Shown here in pieces: positions 1-7,656 of a stretch of DNA of 37,404 nt. Numbering within the stretch: position 1 is the stretch's first letter; each line of letters begins with the position of its first letter. The DNA is from Lentisphaeria bacterium UBA1724 (GTDB taxonomy: Bacteria; Verrucomicrobiota; Lentisphaeria; Oligosphaerales; Oligosphaeraceae): the NCBI GenBank assembly GCA_002315885.1, contig DCIO01000009.1:1375-38778 (forward strand), given 5' to 3'. The notes under the pieces are model-generated. The model ran no database searches. It had not been told where the DNA came from and saw only the letters and a program-made list of their open reading frames with translations. The position numbers and the translations under genes were made by a program.

Positions 1-139
1 AGGACCTTTAGGACTGGTAGGACCTGTAGGACTTGTAGGACCTGTAGGACTGGTAGGTCCTATTCGTCCTATTCGTCCTATTCGTCCTATTCGTCCTATT
101 CGTCCTATTCGTCCTATCCGTCCTATCCGTCCTATTCGT
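1..139. repeat. Inverted pair of 9-bp tandem arrays
   Basis: Six direct 9-bp units of the form AGGACNNGT fill 1-54. After a short junction (AGGT, 55-58), nine units of CCTATTCGT or CCTATCCGT fill 59-139. The second half is the reverse complement of the same family (AGGACGAAT), so the array changes orientation at about 55-60 and could fold imperfectly on itself. It directly abuts the stop codon of the beta-mannosidase gene. A related array lies at 24103-24174. The array is open in one frame, giving an Asn-Arg-Thr repeat, but this is a consequence of the period of nine rather than a gene. Confidence 0.9.
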
Positions 140-140
140 C

Positions 141-2651
141 CTAATAGGTCTGGCGGAGGTGGACGATGGAGAGTTCCTTCTTGAGTTGTGCTTCGGTGTA
201 TGCCTTGGCGGTCTTGAGTGCGATGGTGGTCTTTCCGGGGAGGAGGAGCATCGCATTGTCCTGGAAGACTGCATCGGGGTCATTCTCTACGGCGAGCCAG
301 GCGAAATGCGCGGGCTTGTCGGTGGAGATGGTGAGCTGGTATTCGCCGGTGGCGGTCTTCTTGACGCTTTCGATGGCGACCTTTGCTTCGGGCAGATCGT
401 ATGCCTTCCAGGTATTCAGGTAGACCACGTCGCTGTAGTCGTACTTCTTGCCATCCTCGTCCTTGGCAGATACTTTGATCTGCAAGAAGCACTCGTTGGT
501 GGCCAGTCCTTTGCGGGCCTTCTCGTCGTGGTAGAAGTCGGGGATATCCAAGCTGATGGAGCCCATGCGGTCTGCCTTGACGATGAACTTCTTCTCCACC
601 ACCTTCTTGCCGTCATCGGACTTGATGAGCGTGGCGGTGATGGTGGCTTCCACCTTCTTGGCCAGATCGCTGATGAAGAACATCTCCATGGGATTCTCCG
701 CCTGGGTGCGGTATGCTACGGCTTGGACGGGTGCGTAGAAGCGCTTCGCCATGTAGTGGAGGGACTTCCAGCGTCCGGAGTATTCCAGGGAGGACCAGGA
801 TGCCACGGGCCAGTTGTCATTCAGCTGCCAGAAGATGGTCCCCATGCAGCGTGGACGGAGGCTGTGCCAGTATTCCACACCAGTCTTGATGGCCAGGCCC
901 TGCTGGATCTGGGAGAGATAGAGGATGCCTTCGAAGGTATTTGGCAGGCGGAAGTAGTTACCGAACATGCCAACGATCTTGGAATTGGCAGGCAGGCCGC
1001 ACTTCTGGTGGCGATCGAAGACGGGGCAGAAGACATTGTAGTCCTTCTTGTCGGCGAAGGTACGGACCGTCTGGATGGAGGAGAAGGACTGGAAGCCGAA
1101 TTCGCTGCAGAAGCGGGGCTTGACCTTGTAGTATTCGTTGAAGGTGGCGCCACCGTGCCAGACGGCCCAGTAGTGCATGTCGCCATCGGCGTCCGCGGTC
1201 CAGTTGTCGGAGAAGTTGTTGGGACCCGCGCAGGGTGAGGAGGGCCAGAAGATGTGCGTGTCGTCAGCGGCGGTGACGGCGCGGGAGACAGTCTGGTTCA
1301 GGCGGTCGTAGAGCACCAGCCACTCGTCACGCAACTTGCGGTTGTCGCCTGCGCTGTTGACGGAGCCGATGAGCTCGTTGTCACCGCACCAGAGTCCGAT
1401 GCACGCGTGGTGGCGGAGTCGCTTGATCTGATAGACGATTTCGTCATAGACATTCTGGAGGAAATGGGGCTGATCGGGATAGATGGCGCAGGCGAACATA
1501 TTGTCGTGCCAGACCAGGATACCCAGTCGGTCGCAGGTTTCGTAGAAGGCGTCTTCCTCGAATTTGCCGCCGCCCCAGACGCGGACCATGTTCATGTTTG
1601 CGGCGACCACGCTTGTGAGGAGTTGCTCATAGCGTTCGGGGGTATGGCGCTGAGGCATGGCATCGCAGGGAATCCAGTCGGCGCCCTTGGCGAAGATTTT
1701 GACGCCATTGACCTGGAAGACCATGGAGAAGCCGATTTCGTCCTTCTCGTTGACCACCTTCAGGTCCTTGAGGCCAATCTGCTGAGTGATGACCTGTCCG
1801 TCACAGGTGACCTGGACGGGATAGAGGGGCTGTTCGCCGAAGCCGTTGGGGAACCACAGTTCGGGGTTCTTCACGGTGAATTTAGCAGAAACCACGATAT
1901 TGCCCACGCGGGGCACCACGCCAGTGGCCTTCTTCTTTTCGCCATTGAAGGCGAATTCCACGGTGACCTTGCTGCCGATGGGGGCGGACTCAATGGGATT
2001 CAGCTCTGCAAAGAAGGTGACATCACAGGAATTCTTCTTGTGGACCTGGACGTCATAGAGGTGTTCCAGGGTGACCTGGTCCACACCTTCCAGGTAGACC
2101 TTGCCAGTCATGCCAGTGGAGGGCAGGGAGATACCCCAGTCCCAACCGGCGGAGCACTGGGTCTTGCGGATCAGGTTCAGGGTGGGGACGCTGCAATACC
2201 AGCCCTGGTGCGGGGGCTTGGCGATCAGGGTCTTTTCCACATCCTCGCCGGCCTTGCGTGCGGCGCGGAAATCCAGGCGGATTTTGTTTGCGCCTGCCTT
2301 GAGGAATGCCTTCACATCGAAACGGTAGCGCTTGAACTGGTCGTCCATGGAAGCGACTTCCTTGTCATTGAGGAAGAGCTTTGCCACGGTATCCACGGAG
2401 TCGAAATTCAGGATGACCGCCTTGGCGGCCAGCAGGTCCTTTGGAACGGTGAAAGAGCGCTCGTAGGTCCAATCCTCATCGGCGACCCACTGGACAAGCG
2501 CTTCATTTTCCGCGAAATAGGGATCGGGGATTACCTCGTTCTCCAGAAGCGCGGAGTAGTTGTCGCCAGGAATCTGGGCGGGGATGGACTTCTTTTCGGT
2601 GGTCTGGCGGAGTTGCCAGGTGCCAGTCAAATCAATGGTCGGATAGGACAT
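141..2651 (-). CDS. Beta-mannosidase, GH2 family
   Basis: This is an 836-residue GH2 enzyme expected to release terminal beta-mannose from mannan or glycan fragments. The order is the usual one: a jelly-roll sugar-binding domain (about 1-190, with a Trp-rich SAGWDWG stretch at 167-173), an immunoglobulin-like domain (about 195-300), a TIM barrel (about 305-640) and C-terminal beta domains. The acid/base Glu is visible as E426 in WCGDNE and the nucleophile as E517 in CSEFGF. The barrel motif VRVWGGG (356-362) and the FWQLND motif (607-612) are also typical of beta-mannosidases. There is no signal peptide, so it probably acts in the cytoplasm on imported oligosaccharides. The stop codon lies at the edge of the 9-bp repeat array. 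It is followed 55 bp upstream by another glycosidase-like gene in the same direction, which suggests a shared catabolic operon. Confidence 0.93.
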   Translation of the reverse strand: MSYPTIDLTGTWQLRQTTEKKSIPAQIPGDNYSALLENEVIPDPYFAENEALVQWVADEDWTYERSFTVPKDLLAAKAVILNFDSVDTVAKLFLNDKEVASMDDQFKRYRFDVKAFLKAGANKIRLDFRAARKAGEDVEKTLIAKPPHQGWYCSVPTLNLIRKTQCSAGWDWGISLPSTGMTGKVYLEGVDQVTLEHLYDVQVHKKNSCDVTFFAELNPIESAPIGSKVTVEFAFNGEKKKATGVVPRVGNIVVSAKFTVKNPELWFPNGFGEQPLYPVQVTCDGQVITQQIGLKDLKVVNEKDEIGFSMVFQVNGVKIFAKGADWIPCDAMPQRHTPERYEQLLTSVVAANMNMVRVWGGGKFEEDAFYETCDRLGILVWHDNMFACAIYPDQPHFLQNVYDEIVYQIKRLRHHACIGLWCGDNELIGSVNSAGDNRKLRDEWLVLYDRLNQTVSRAVTAADDTHIFWPSSPCAGPNNFSDNWTADADGDMHYWAVWHGGATFNEYYKVKPRFCSEFGFQSFSSIQTVRTFADKKDYNVFCPVFDRHQKCGLPANSKIVGMFGNYFRLPNTFEGILYLSQIQQGLAIKTGVEYWHSLRPRCMGTIFWQLNDNWPVASWSSLEYSGRWKSLHYMAKRFYAPVQAVAYRTQAENPMEMFFISDLAKKVEATITATLIKSDDGKKVVEKKFIVKADRMGSISLDIPDFYHDEKARKGLATNECFLQIKVSAKDEDGKKYDYSDVVYLNTWKAYDLPEAKVAIESVKKTATGEYQLTISTDKPAHFAWLAVENDPDAVFQDNAMLLLPGKTTIALKTAKAYTEAQLKKELSIVHLRQTY

Positions 2652-2706
2652 GGTGATTCTTCTTGTTGTAGTTATAGGGAAATGCAGAGAAAAGTCGTAA
2701 TGCTGG

Positions 2707-4899
2707 TTACTGTATCACTTTCCAGCCGTCTGGGAGGACGATAGGCAGATTTGGTGGTGTATCCCAGGTGATTTTGACCTGGTGGTCCTGGGCTTCCAGG
2801 TCCAGACGGCCGTATTGTGTGCGGAGGCCGTGGATGGCGAAGCGCCGTCCTGGCCGGTCCAGTTCGAAGGGCGCGAAGCCACCCAGCAGGATGATCTTCT
2901 GGTCGGTTTCCAGGTAGAGCCTTGCCAGTTCCATATCCAGCATTCTGCCGTTGTTTGAGCCGTTTGGTTGCCAGGAGGAGTGCTCTGGGTCATCGATGTC
3001 GAAGCGCTCCTGGGTAAGATAGCAATCCTGGCTGCATCCGTATTGTTCGAATGCCTTGATGGCGCACCAGGCCTTCTTGGTTTCGCCATTGGCAATCTGG
3101 ACCAGCGATGCGATTTCCTCGCCGGTGCCGATGTAGATGAGGTGTGGCGTCATGGGACCGAAGAAGAAATCCTGGCAGGCATTCTCTTCCTGCCAGCGGA
3201 TGAATTTCCGCATGGAGGGATCGTGGAGGGAAATCAGCCCCGAGTAGGCGAAGAATGCGTATGAGTCGCAGTTCTCGAAGCCCACGCAGTAGTTTCCCGT
3301 GGCGTCAATCTGGCGCTGGACATAGCCGTCTGGGCGCGTCATGTCCTTCAGGCACTGCATCAAGTCCGCCTTGTATTCCTGTGCGATGCGGGTGTATTTT
3401 TCGGCGTCGGGATGGCCGTATTGAGTCAGGACCTTCGCCGCCAGTTCCATTCCTCGGCAGCACCAGTTGTCGGTGATGATAAGCAGTCGTCCGTGGTCGG
3501 CGTCTGTGGCCTGACAGGTAGGCATCAGTCTGGGATATGGGTAGTCGGCGGGATGCTCCGCGCGGATCTGTGCGGTAATCCAACTGCAGGCGCTGGCCAT
3601 CTTGTCTAGATATTTCCGTGCGAAATCCTCATCGTGTGAGCACTCCAGGTAGATGGATGCCCAGGTGAGGGCACTGCCGGTGACGCAGGCCCATTTGGGA
3701 CCCGTGGTGCCAATGGCGCCCTTTGCGGGGACGAACTCGCCGATGGGTGGGAAGCCGCCGTCCTGCAGGGAGAAGATGAATTCCAGGAGATTTCGTGCTT
3801 CTTTGAGGTATCCCAGTCGCATCATGGGCTGGAATTCGCAGAGTGCCTCCCAGACCCACATGTAGAAGCGCTCGGAGGTGCCGCCCTGGCAGGGGAAGAG
3901 CGTCTCGCCGTAGTTCGGCCATTGCATCTTGAAGATCAGCTGTCGGGAGACGCGCTGGATTGCCTTGAAACGGTGGTTGAGCTCCTCGTCGCCGAAATCC
4001 ACCTGTGCAATCTCGGCCTCTTGTTCCTTCCACTGCTGGGTGTTCCACTGTGCGACCTGGTCGAACGCGGGGAGGCATTCGGGCAGGGCGCTGGTGAGCG
4101 TGGTATCCATGGTGATCTCGAAGGACTTTTCCTCGTTGGGAGCCAGGTCCACGGAGAGCTGGAGCATATTTTTTGCGCTGGGCAAGCGGTATTCGGGATG
4201 TGGGAAATAGGGGCTGTCCCAGATGAAGCGGTAATCGGTGTATTCGTTGTCCCGCTTGAAGATGGATTCGTGCCAGGTAGTTTGGAAATCCCCTGGTGTG
4301 ACGCGACCGATGGCTTGGCCGTCCTTCAGGAATGCGCCATTTTGGAAATCGCAGGTGGTGTCGAATTTCGGGAAGTTGTTTGCTGTGAAATGGAAGGTCA
4401 CGTAGTGGTAGTCGTGGAAGGAGCGTTCCTTCGGGTGGGCCATCTTGAGCCAGACATGGCGTTTCTGGGACTTCACATCCTCGTTGCGAACCGATACCCT
4501 CACGCAGAGACGGCCGTTTTCGCCCATGGCATACTCGAAGGTGTAGAGGGTGTAGTAGGCGTAGTAGGTGGCACGCAATTGGGGCAGGTCGCCGTCAATG
4601 CGCTCTAGTTTTGCGTGGTGGAAATCCATCACGAAGGGCGGTTCGTCCAGGCAGAAAGAGAGGGTGCGGCAGTGGAGCGCATCCACCATCTTGCGGTCGA
4701 CGGGGTCGCTGACATTCACATTCGGCGGTTCCTGAAGCACCACCGCATTCAGGGCGCCATCCACGATGACCATGTCCTTCGAATGAGGCATGTTCACGGG
4801 AAAATGGGCGGAGAAGGGGGGGCGGGGCAATAAGGGCCTCGTCATTTCCAGCAGGTCATACCAGGACTTTTCTTCTACTATGGGATACAAACTGGACAT
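2707..4899 (-). CDS. Six-hairpin glycosidase-like protein
   Basis: I place the start at the Met opening MSSLYPIVEEKSW, giving 730 residues. Upstream in-frame codons only translate a heptamer repeat. The N-terminal ~285 residues look like a beta-sandwich. The middle (~290-650) is rich in aromatic helices of the alpha/alpha-toroid type seen in six-hairpin glycosidases, with GGTSERFYMWVWEAL and LLEFIFSLQDGGFPP resembling substrate-cleft segments. The C-terminus is a short beta domain. No signal peptide is present. I cannot assign a GH family or name the catalytic acids with confidence. Its position 55 bp upstream of the beta-mannosidase suggests a linked role in oligosaccharide breakdown. It could also be a phosphorylase-like or non-catalytic relative. 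Confidence 0.75.
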   Translation of the reverse strand: MSSLYPIVEEKSWYDLLEMTRPLLPRPPFSAHFPVNMPHSKDMVIVDGALNAVVLQEPPNVNVSDPVDRKMVDALHCRTLSFCLDEPPFVMDFHHAKLERIDGDLPQLRATYYAYYTLYTFEYAMGENGRLCVRVSVRNEDVKSQKRHVWLKMAHPKERSFHDYHYVTFHFTANNFPKFDTTCDFQNGAFLKDGQAIGRVTPGDFQTTWHESIFKRDNEYTDYRFIWDSPYFPHPEYRLPSAKNMLQLSVDLAPNEEKSFEITMDTTLTSALPECLPAFDQVAQWNTQQWKEQEAEIAQVDFGDEELNHRFKAIQRVSRQLIFKMQWPNYGETLFPCQGGTSERFYMWVWEALCEFQPMMRLGYLKEARNLLEFIFSLQDGGFPPIGEFVPAKGAIGTTGPKWACVTGSALTWASIYLECSHDEDFARKYLDKMASACSWITAQIRAEHPADYPYPRLMPTCQATDADHGRLLIITDNWCCRGMELAAKVLTQYGHPDAEKYTRIAQEYKADLMQCLKDMTRPDGYVQRQIDATGNYCVGFENCDSYAFFAYSGLISLHDPSMRKFIRWQEENACQDFFFGPMTPHLIYIGTGEEIASLVQIANGETKKAWCAIKAFEQYGCSQDCYLTQERFDIDDPEHSSWQPNGSNNGRMLDMELARLYLETDQKIILLGGFAPFELDRPGRRFAIHGLRTQYGRLDLEAQDHQVKITWDTPPNLPIVLPDGWKVIQ

Positions 4900-4906
4900 C
4901 TTGATC

Positions 4907-4941
4907 AATTCGGAATTAGGAATTAGGAATGCGGAATTGAT
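4907..4941. repeat. Heptamer tandem repeat (AATTAGG type)
   Basis: Five 7-bp units (AATTCGG, AATTAGG, AATTAGG, AATGCGG, AATTGAT) end 7 bp upstream of the start codon of the glycosidase-like gene on the minus strand. They therefore lie in its leader, where a Shine-Dalgarno site would be expected. Related heptamers occur at 5414, 9636, 13367 and 15779. Confidence 0.85.
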
Positions 4942-4947
4942 TCCTTC

Positions 4948-5022
4948 CCCAGGGCTCTCGCCCTGGGCACACAACGGACTCCCAGGGCTCTCGCCCTGGG
5001 CACACGACGGACTTCACCGTCG
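4948..5022. repeat. Intergenic hairpin cluster with direct repeats
   Basis: Two identical perfect hairpins, CCCAGGGC-TCTC-GCCCTGGG, lie at 4948-4967 and 4981-5000. Each is followed by GGGCACAC and ACGGA, so they form a direct repeat of about 33 bp. A third hairpin, CGACGG-ACTTCA-CCGTCG, follows at 5005-5022. They lie between the small coiled-coil gene and the glycosidase-like gene, both on the minus strand. They could end or stabilise transcripts, but no T-run follows on either strand, so I annotate them as palindromic repeats. Confidence 0.85.
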
Positions 5023-5086
5023 GATAAAATAAGCCTCCGCCGGCAAATGATAGCCCGAAATAGAATAGAATATTAATGAAAAGCGC

Positions 5087-5407
5087 CTATTTTGCGGCTT
5101 TTTGGAAGACCGCCAGGCGTGTGCGGAGGGAATCGATGGTTTCCATAATATCCGCGACTTGGTCTTTCAGATCGGCGCCTTTCTCGCCCAGCATTTCACC
5201 GATGGGCATGGACTGGAGCTTCTCCTGGAGCGCCTGGAGCAGCTCGGTCTTTTCGGCGAGTTTTTCCGTCATGAGCTGGATTTGTGCCTGGAGCCGGACG
5301 GGGCTCATGGTGCTGGCCTCTTGTTCGGCTTCAGCCATGTCGCGACCCTGCTCAGCGCCATCACGGGCGCCGCCCATCAGTTTTCCGAGAGAGTTGATGA
5401 AATCCAT
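5087..5407 (-). CDS. Small coiled-coil protein, unknown function
   Basis: The start is taken at the Met of MDFINSLGKLMGG, giving 106 residues. The longer upstream reading translates only heptamer and hairpin repeats. The protein is charged and soluble, with no signal peptide. Two helical stretches (about residues 40-67 and 75-102) show heptad-like leucine spacing, for example LMTEKLAEKTELLQALQEKL and a segment ending in TIDSLRTRLAVF, so it is probably a coiled-coil oligomer. No family is recognised. The start codon is preceded by a heptamer array and an A-rich stretch instead of a Shine-Dalgarno site. A strong terminator of the preceding aldolase-like gene suggests that this gene has its own promoter within the repeat-filled gap. 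Confidence 0.7.
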   Translation of the reverse strand: MDFINSLGKLMGGARDGAEQGRDMAEAEQEASTMSPVRLQAQIQLMTEKLAEKTELLQALQEKLQSMPIGEMLGEKGADLKDQVADIMETIDSLRTRLAVFQKAAK

Positions 5408-5413
5408 TTTTCC

Positions 5414-5502
5414 AATGCTTAATGCGTAATGCTTAATGCGTAATGAAGGAGGGGGAGGTATCCCCCTTGCCCCCTCTTGTTCAATGCGTAATGCGTAATT
5501 GT
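5414..5502. repeat. Composite heptamer/G-rich hairpin element, copy A
   Basis: Alternating AATGCTT and AATGCGT heptamers (5414-5445) are followed by a G-rich hairpin, GGGGGA-GGTA-TCCCCC (5451-5466), then TTGCCCCCTCTT and more heptamers (to about 5502). The same modular order is found at 15779-15897 and, in reverse orientation, at 13349-13450. It lies just upstream of the coiled-coil gene start. Confidence 0.85.
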
Positions 5503-5503
5503 T

Positions 5504-5530
5504 AAAGGGACCAAAGGGACCAAAGGGACG
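5504..5530. repeat. Three 9-bp units AAAGGGACC
   Basis: Three tandem 9-bp units (AAAGGGACC twice, then AAAGGGACG) directly follow the composite element. They share the period of nine with the arrays at 1-139 and 24103-24174 but differ in sequence. Confidence 0.8.
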
Positions 5531-5549
5531 GAAATTCGGCGTGTAAAGC

Positions 5550-5583
5550 AAAAAAGCGGGATGCCGTGTTATGGGCATCCCGC
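5550..5583 (-). terminator. Intrinsic terminator of the aldolase-like gene
   Basis: A perfect 10-bp stem (GCGGGATGCC at 5556-5565 with GGCATCCCGC at 5574-5583) has an 8-nt loop. Six As at 5550-5555 become TTTTTT on the minus strand. It lies 13 bp beyond the aldolase-like stop codon, in the right place and orientation. A shorter T-run on the plus side could give some bidirectional activity. Confidence 0.88.
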
Positions 5584-5596
5584 ATTTTTGTGGGTA

Positions 5597-6892
5597 TTAT
5601 TTGATGAGGTGGAAAGCCTCGACCAGGTCAGCGATTTGCTTGTCGCTGATGGGTTTCATTCCGCCCAGGTTCTGGCATGCGATGGTAGCCTTTGCGGAGT
5701 ATTCCGCGACTTCCAGTCGGTCGAATGCCTGGATGAGTGTGGAGCCCGTGGTGATGAGGCAGTCATTTTTGATGATTGCCACAGGATAACGGGGAGAGAG
5801 GACCTTGGTGACTTCGCTGGCATCGTGGAAGTGTGTCCCGAAGGGGAAAGTGGGCACTTCGCGCAGCAGGATGTAGCTCTCCGGAATCACGCGGGGGTCG
5901 AACTTGGTGTCGGTGACCGCGTAGGACATCACCATGGGAGGATTCGACAGGATGACGGAGGTGATTTCGGGCTGGGCATCCAGGATCTTCTTGATGAACC
6001 AGGTTCCGCGGGAGACGTGCTTGCCTGCTTCGCGACGGAAGCCATTGACCAGGACCAGGTCCTCGGGCTGGATGTTACCGCGGTCTTGACCACGCTGGGT
6101 GACCAGGAAGGAGTCCTTGTCCACACGGCAGGCGAAGGTTCCTTCGGTGCTGGTGAAGAGCTGCTGGCGGTATGCGCGCTGGATGAGCAACGCCATCTTG
6201 TAGCGCAGTTCCATTTCCTGGCTGGTGCGATTCGTGGGGACGTATTCCTCGAAATCGCCATTGCGGTCCAGGGCGTGGAATTCCAGTTCGGTGTCGGTCA
6301 GGTAGTGGGTCTCGCCAATCTGCTTGGAGCCCGCGATGAGTCGTGCGCAGAAGTCCAGGGTCTCAAAACGCTGGAACGCCTGGAGCAGGCTGGAACCCGC
6401 GCAGCAGGTGCCGTGGTTCTCCAACAGGATGGTGCTGTGGCCCTTGGCAAATTCGCCGGAGACACTCTGCCCCAGGGCTTCGCTGCCGGGGACTTCGTAG
6501 GGGGCGCAACCAACCGTGCCGCAAATCGCCTTGGCGTTGGGGAAGACGTTGGTGTTGGGAATCTGACCAGCAACCGAGAAACTCACCAGTGTTGGGGGGT
6601 GCGCATGCACAATGGCACGGACGTCAGGACGCAGCTTGTAGATGTCCTTGTGGAAGGGAAATTCGCTGGAGGGCTTGTGGGGACCCAGGATGTCACCCTT
6701 CGGGGTGACGCACATCACGTCCTCACGACGCAAGTTGCCCTTGTCAATGCCGGCAGGGCTGATCCAAATGTTCCCTTCAGAATCCAAGATGGATAGGTTG
6801 CCGCCACTGGTGGTGGTCAGACCATACCCGTAAATACGACCCATCATGTCAACGATCTGGTCGCGAGGATGAACAAAATTCATGTTCCTCAT
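5597..6892 (-). CDS. Tandem class II aldolase/adducin-like protein
   Basis: This 431-residue protein holds two class II aldolase (fuculose-phosphate aldolase/adducin) modules, roughly twice the usual ~215 residues. The first has family features: TSGGNLS (28-34), SSE (75-77), the metal-binding HAHPP (96-100) and ENHG (158-161), so it could cleave or epimerise a sugar phosphate. In the second half the equivalent positions read SNPPM (316-320) and IKNDC (374-378), so the zinc-ligand histidines are lost and this module is probably non-catalytic. The start at 6892 is preceded by AGAGGA about 7 nt upstream; a second Met three codons in is possible. It is transcribed alone, with its own strong terminator. 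The substrate cannot be told from the sequence. Confidence 0.85.
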   Translation of the reverse strand: MRNMNFVHPRDQIVDMMGRIYGYGLTTTSGGNLSILDSEGNIWISPAGIDKGNLRREDVMCVTPKGDILGPHKPSSEFPFHKDIYKLRPDVRAIVHAHPPTLVSFSVAGQIPNTNVFPNAKAICGTVGCAPYEVPGSEALGQSVSGEFAKGHSTILLENHGTCCAGSSLLQAFQRFETLDFCARLIAGSKQIGETHYLTDTELEFHALDRNGDFEEYVPTNRTSQEMELRYKMALLIQRAYRQQLFTSTEGTFACRVDKDSFLVTQRGQDRGNIQPEDLVLVNGFRREAGKHVSRGTWFIKKILDAQPEITSVILSNPPMVMSYAVTDTKFDPRVIPESYILLREVPTFPFGTHFHDASEVTKVLSPRYPVAIIKNDCLITTGSTLIQAFDRLEVAEYSAKATIACQNLGGMKPISDKQIADLVEAFHLIK

Positions 6893-7089
6893 TTTCGTTC
6901 CTCTACTGTTTTGTTTGCCTCACTAATGAAGGCGATTATGCCCCTTTTCCTGGGCTATGAATACAATATAATCCCAAAAAATGAGTTTGCTTGTGCGAAA
7001 TTGGCATATTTTGTCATGTTTTTGATGTTCGCGAAAACGGAGACCATACACGAATACGAAAAAATAAATGGTACGGAATACGTCTTTCT

Positions 7090-7109
7090 CGACGGCGAGG
7101 ACGCCGTCG
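7090..7109. repeat. Perfect hairpin CGACGGCG/CGCCGTCG
   Basis: An 8-bp perfect stem with an AGGA loop lies in the 260-bp gap between the aldolase-like gene and the small membrane protein gene. It is followed by GTACAC and resembles the CGACGG/CCGTCG hairpin at 5005-5022, so it probably belongs to the same palindrome family. No T-run follows on the minus strand. The rest of the gap (6893-7152) is AT-rich and probably holds the aldolase-like gene promoter, but I see no convincing -35/-10 pair. Confidence 0.75.
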
Positions 7110-7152
7110 GTACACCCTTTCCGCAACGGAATTGCCGCGCACAGGACCGGTC

Positions 7153-7656
7153 CTACTTCTTCAGCAGGTCGTTTTCTTTGAAAGCGGTAAAGAGCCAGGT
7201 TCCGTTTTTGTCTTTGGTGAGTGTGATATCCAGGTGATAGTTGTCGTCGGAGTAATAACTATCTTTTCCGACGGCAGTTGCGTGGATGACACAATCGATG
7301 GTGGCGTTGTCGCCATCCACAGTGATTTCCTGGTCGACGACGGTGACATTCAGTTTATCGAGATACATTCTGGCTCTGGAGGCGTGTCCCACCAGTTCTT
7401 CGCCGGACATGCCGCCCTTGACGGGGACTCCGTGGATTGCGATGGAGACGTGTGGTGCCAGTCGGTTTCCCATGGCGACCACCTTGATGGCGGTGGTGGT
7501 GTTTCCTTCTTTGGAATTTTTGCACACATCGTCGCAGATTGCCAGGAGTTGCTTCTTGACCTTGTATTCTTCGCTACGTAGGAACTTGTATCCCAGGACG
7601 CCCGCGATGACTGCCAGCAGCAGAATAATTTCCAGGATGAATTTCGCTTTGCTCAT
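7153..7656 (-). CDS. Membrane-anchored small protein, unknown
   Basis: This 167-residue protein has one N-terminal membrane helix (about 6-23, FILEIILLLAVIAGVLGYKF) followed by a soluble domain. That domain, an N-terminal helix and then beta strands ending in NGTWLFTAFKENDLLKK, resembles the NTF2-like fold, but similarity is too weak for a family name. The start is well supported: an AGGAGGA Shine-Dalgarno sequence lies within the last codons of the upstream TPK-MurC gene, with which it is directly contiguous. Translational coupling is therefore likely. A link to cell-wall assembly is suggested only by this neighbour. Confidence 0.7.
   Translation of the reverse strand: MSKAKFILEIILLLAVIAGVLGYKFLRSEEYKVKKQLLAICDDVCKNSKEGNTTTAIKVVAMGNRLAPHVSIAIHGVPVKGGMSGEELVGHASRARMYLDKLNVTVVDQEITVDGDNATIDCVIHATAVGKDSYYSDDNYHLDITLTKDKNGTWLFTAFKENDLLKK

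Noticed and set aside
8..283. Asn-Arg-Thr repeat protein on the minus strand
   Set aside because: It is only the translation of the 9-bp array and overlaps the real beta-mannosidase gene.
159..1238. Long open frame antisense to the beta-mannosidase
   Set aside because: It is a shadow of the high-GC coding strand, with no domain or start signal; the opposite strand has clear GH2 motifs.
1254..2744. 496-codon open frame antisense to the beta-mannosidase
   Set aside because: Composition mirrors the opposite strand and no domain is recognised.
4900..4974. 25-residue N-terminal extension of the glycosidase-like gene
   Set aside because: These codons translate heptamer repeats; the internal Met fits the protein start better.
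6869..7237. Small plus-strand frame in the 260-bp gap
   Set aside because: It crosses the start of one real gene and the end of another, lacks a ribosome site and has no recognisable domain.
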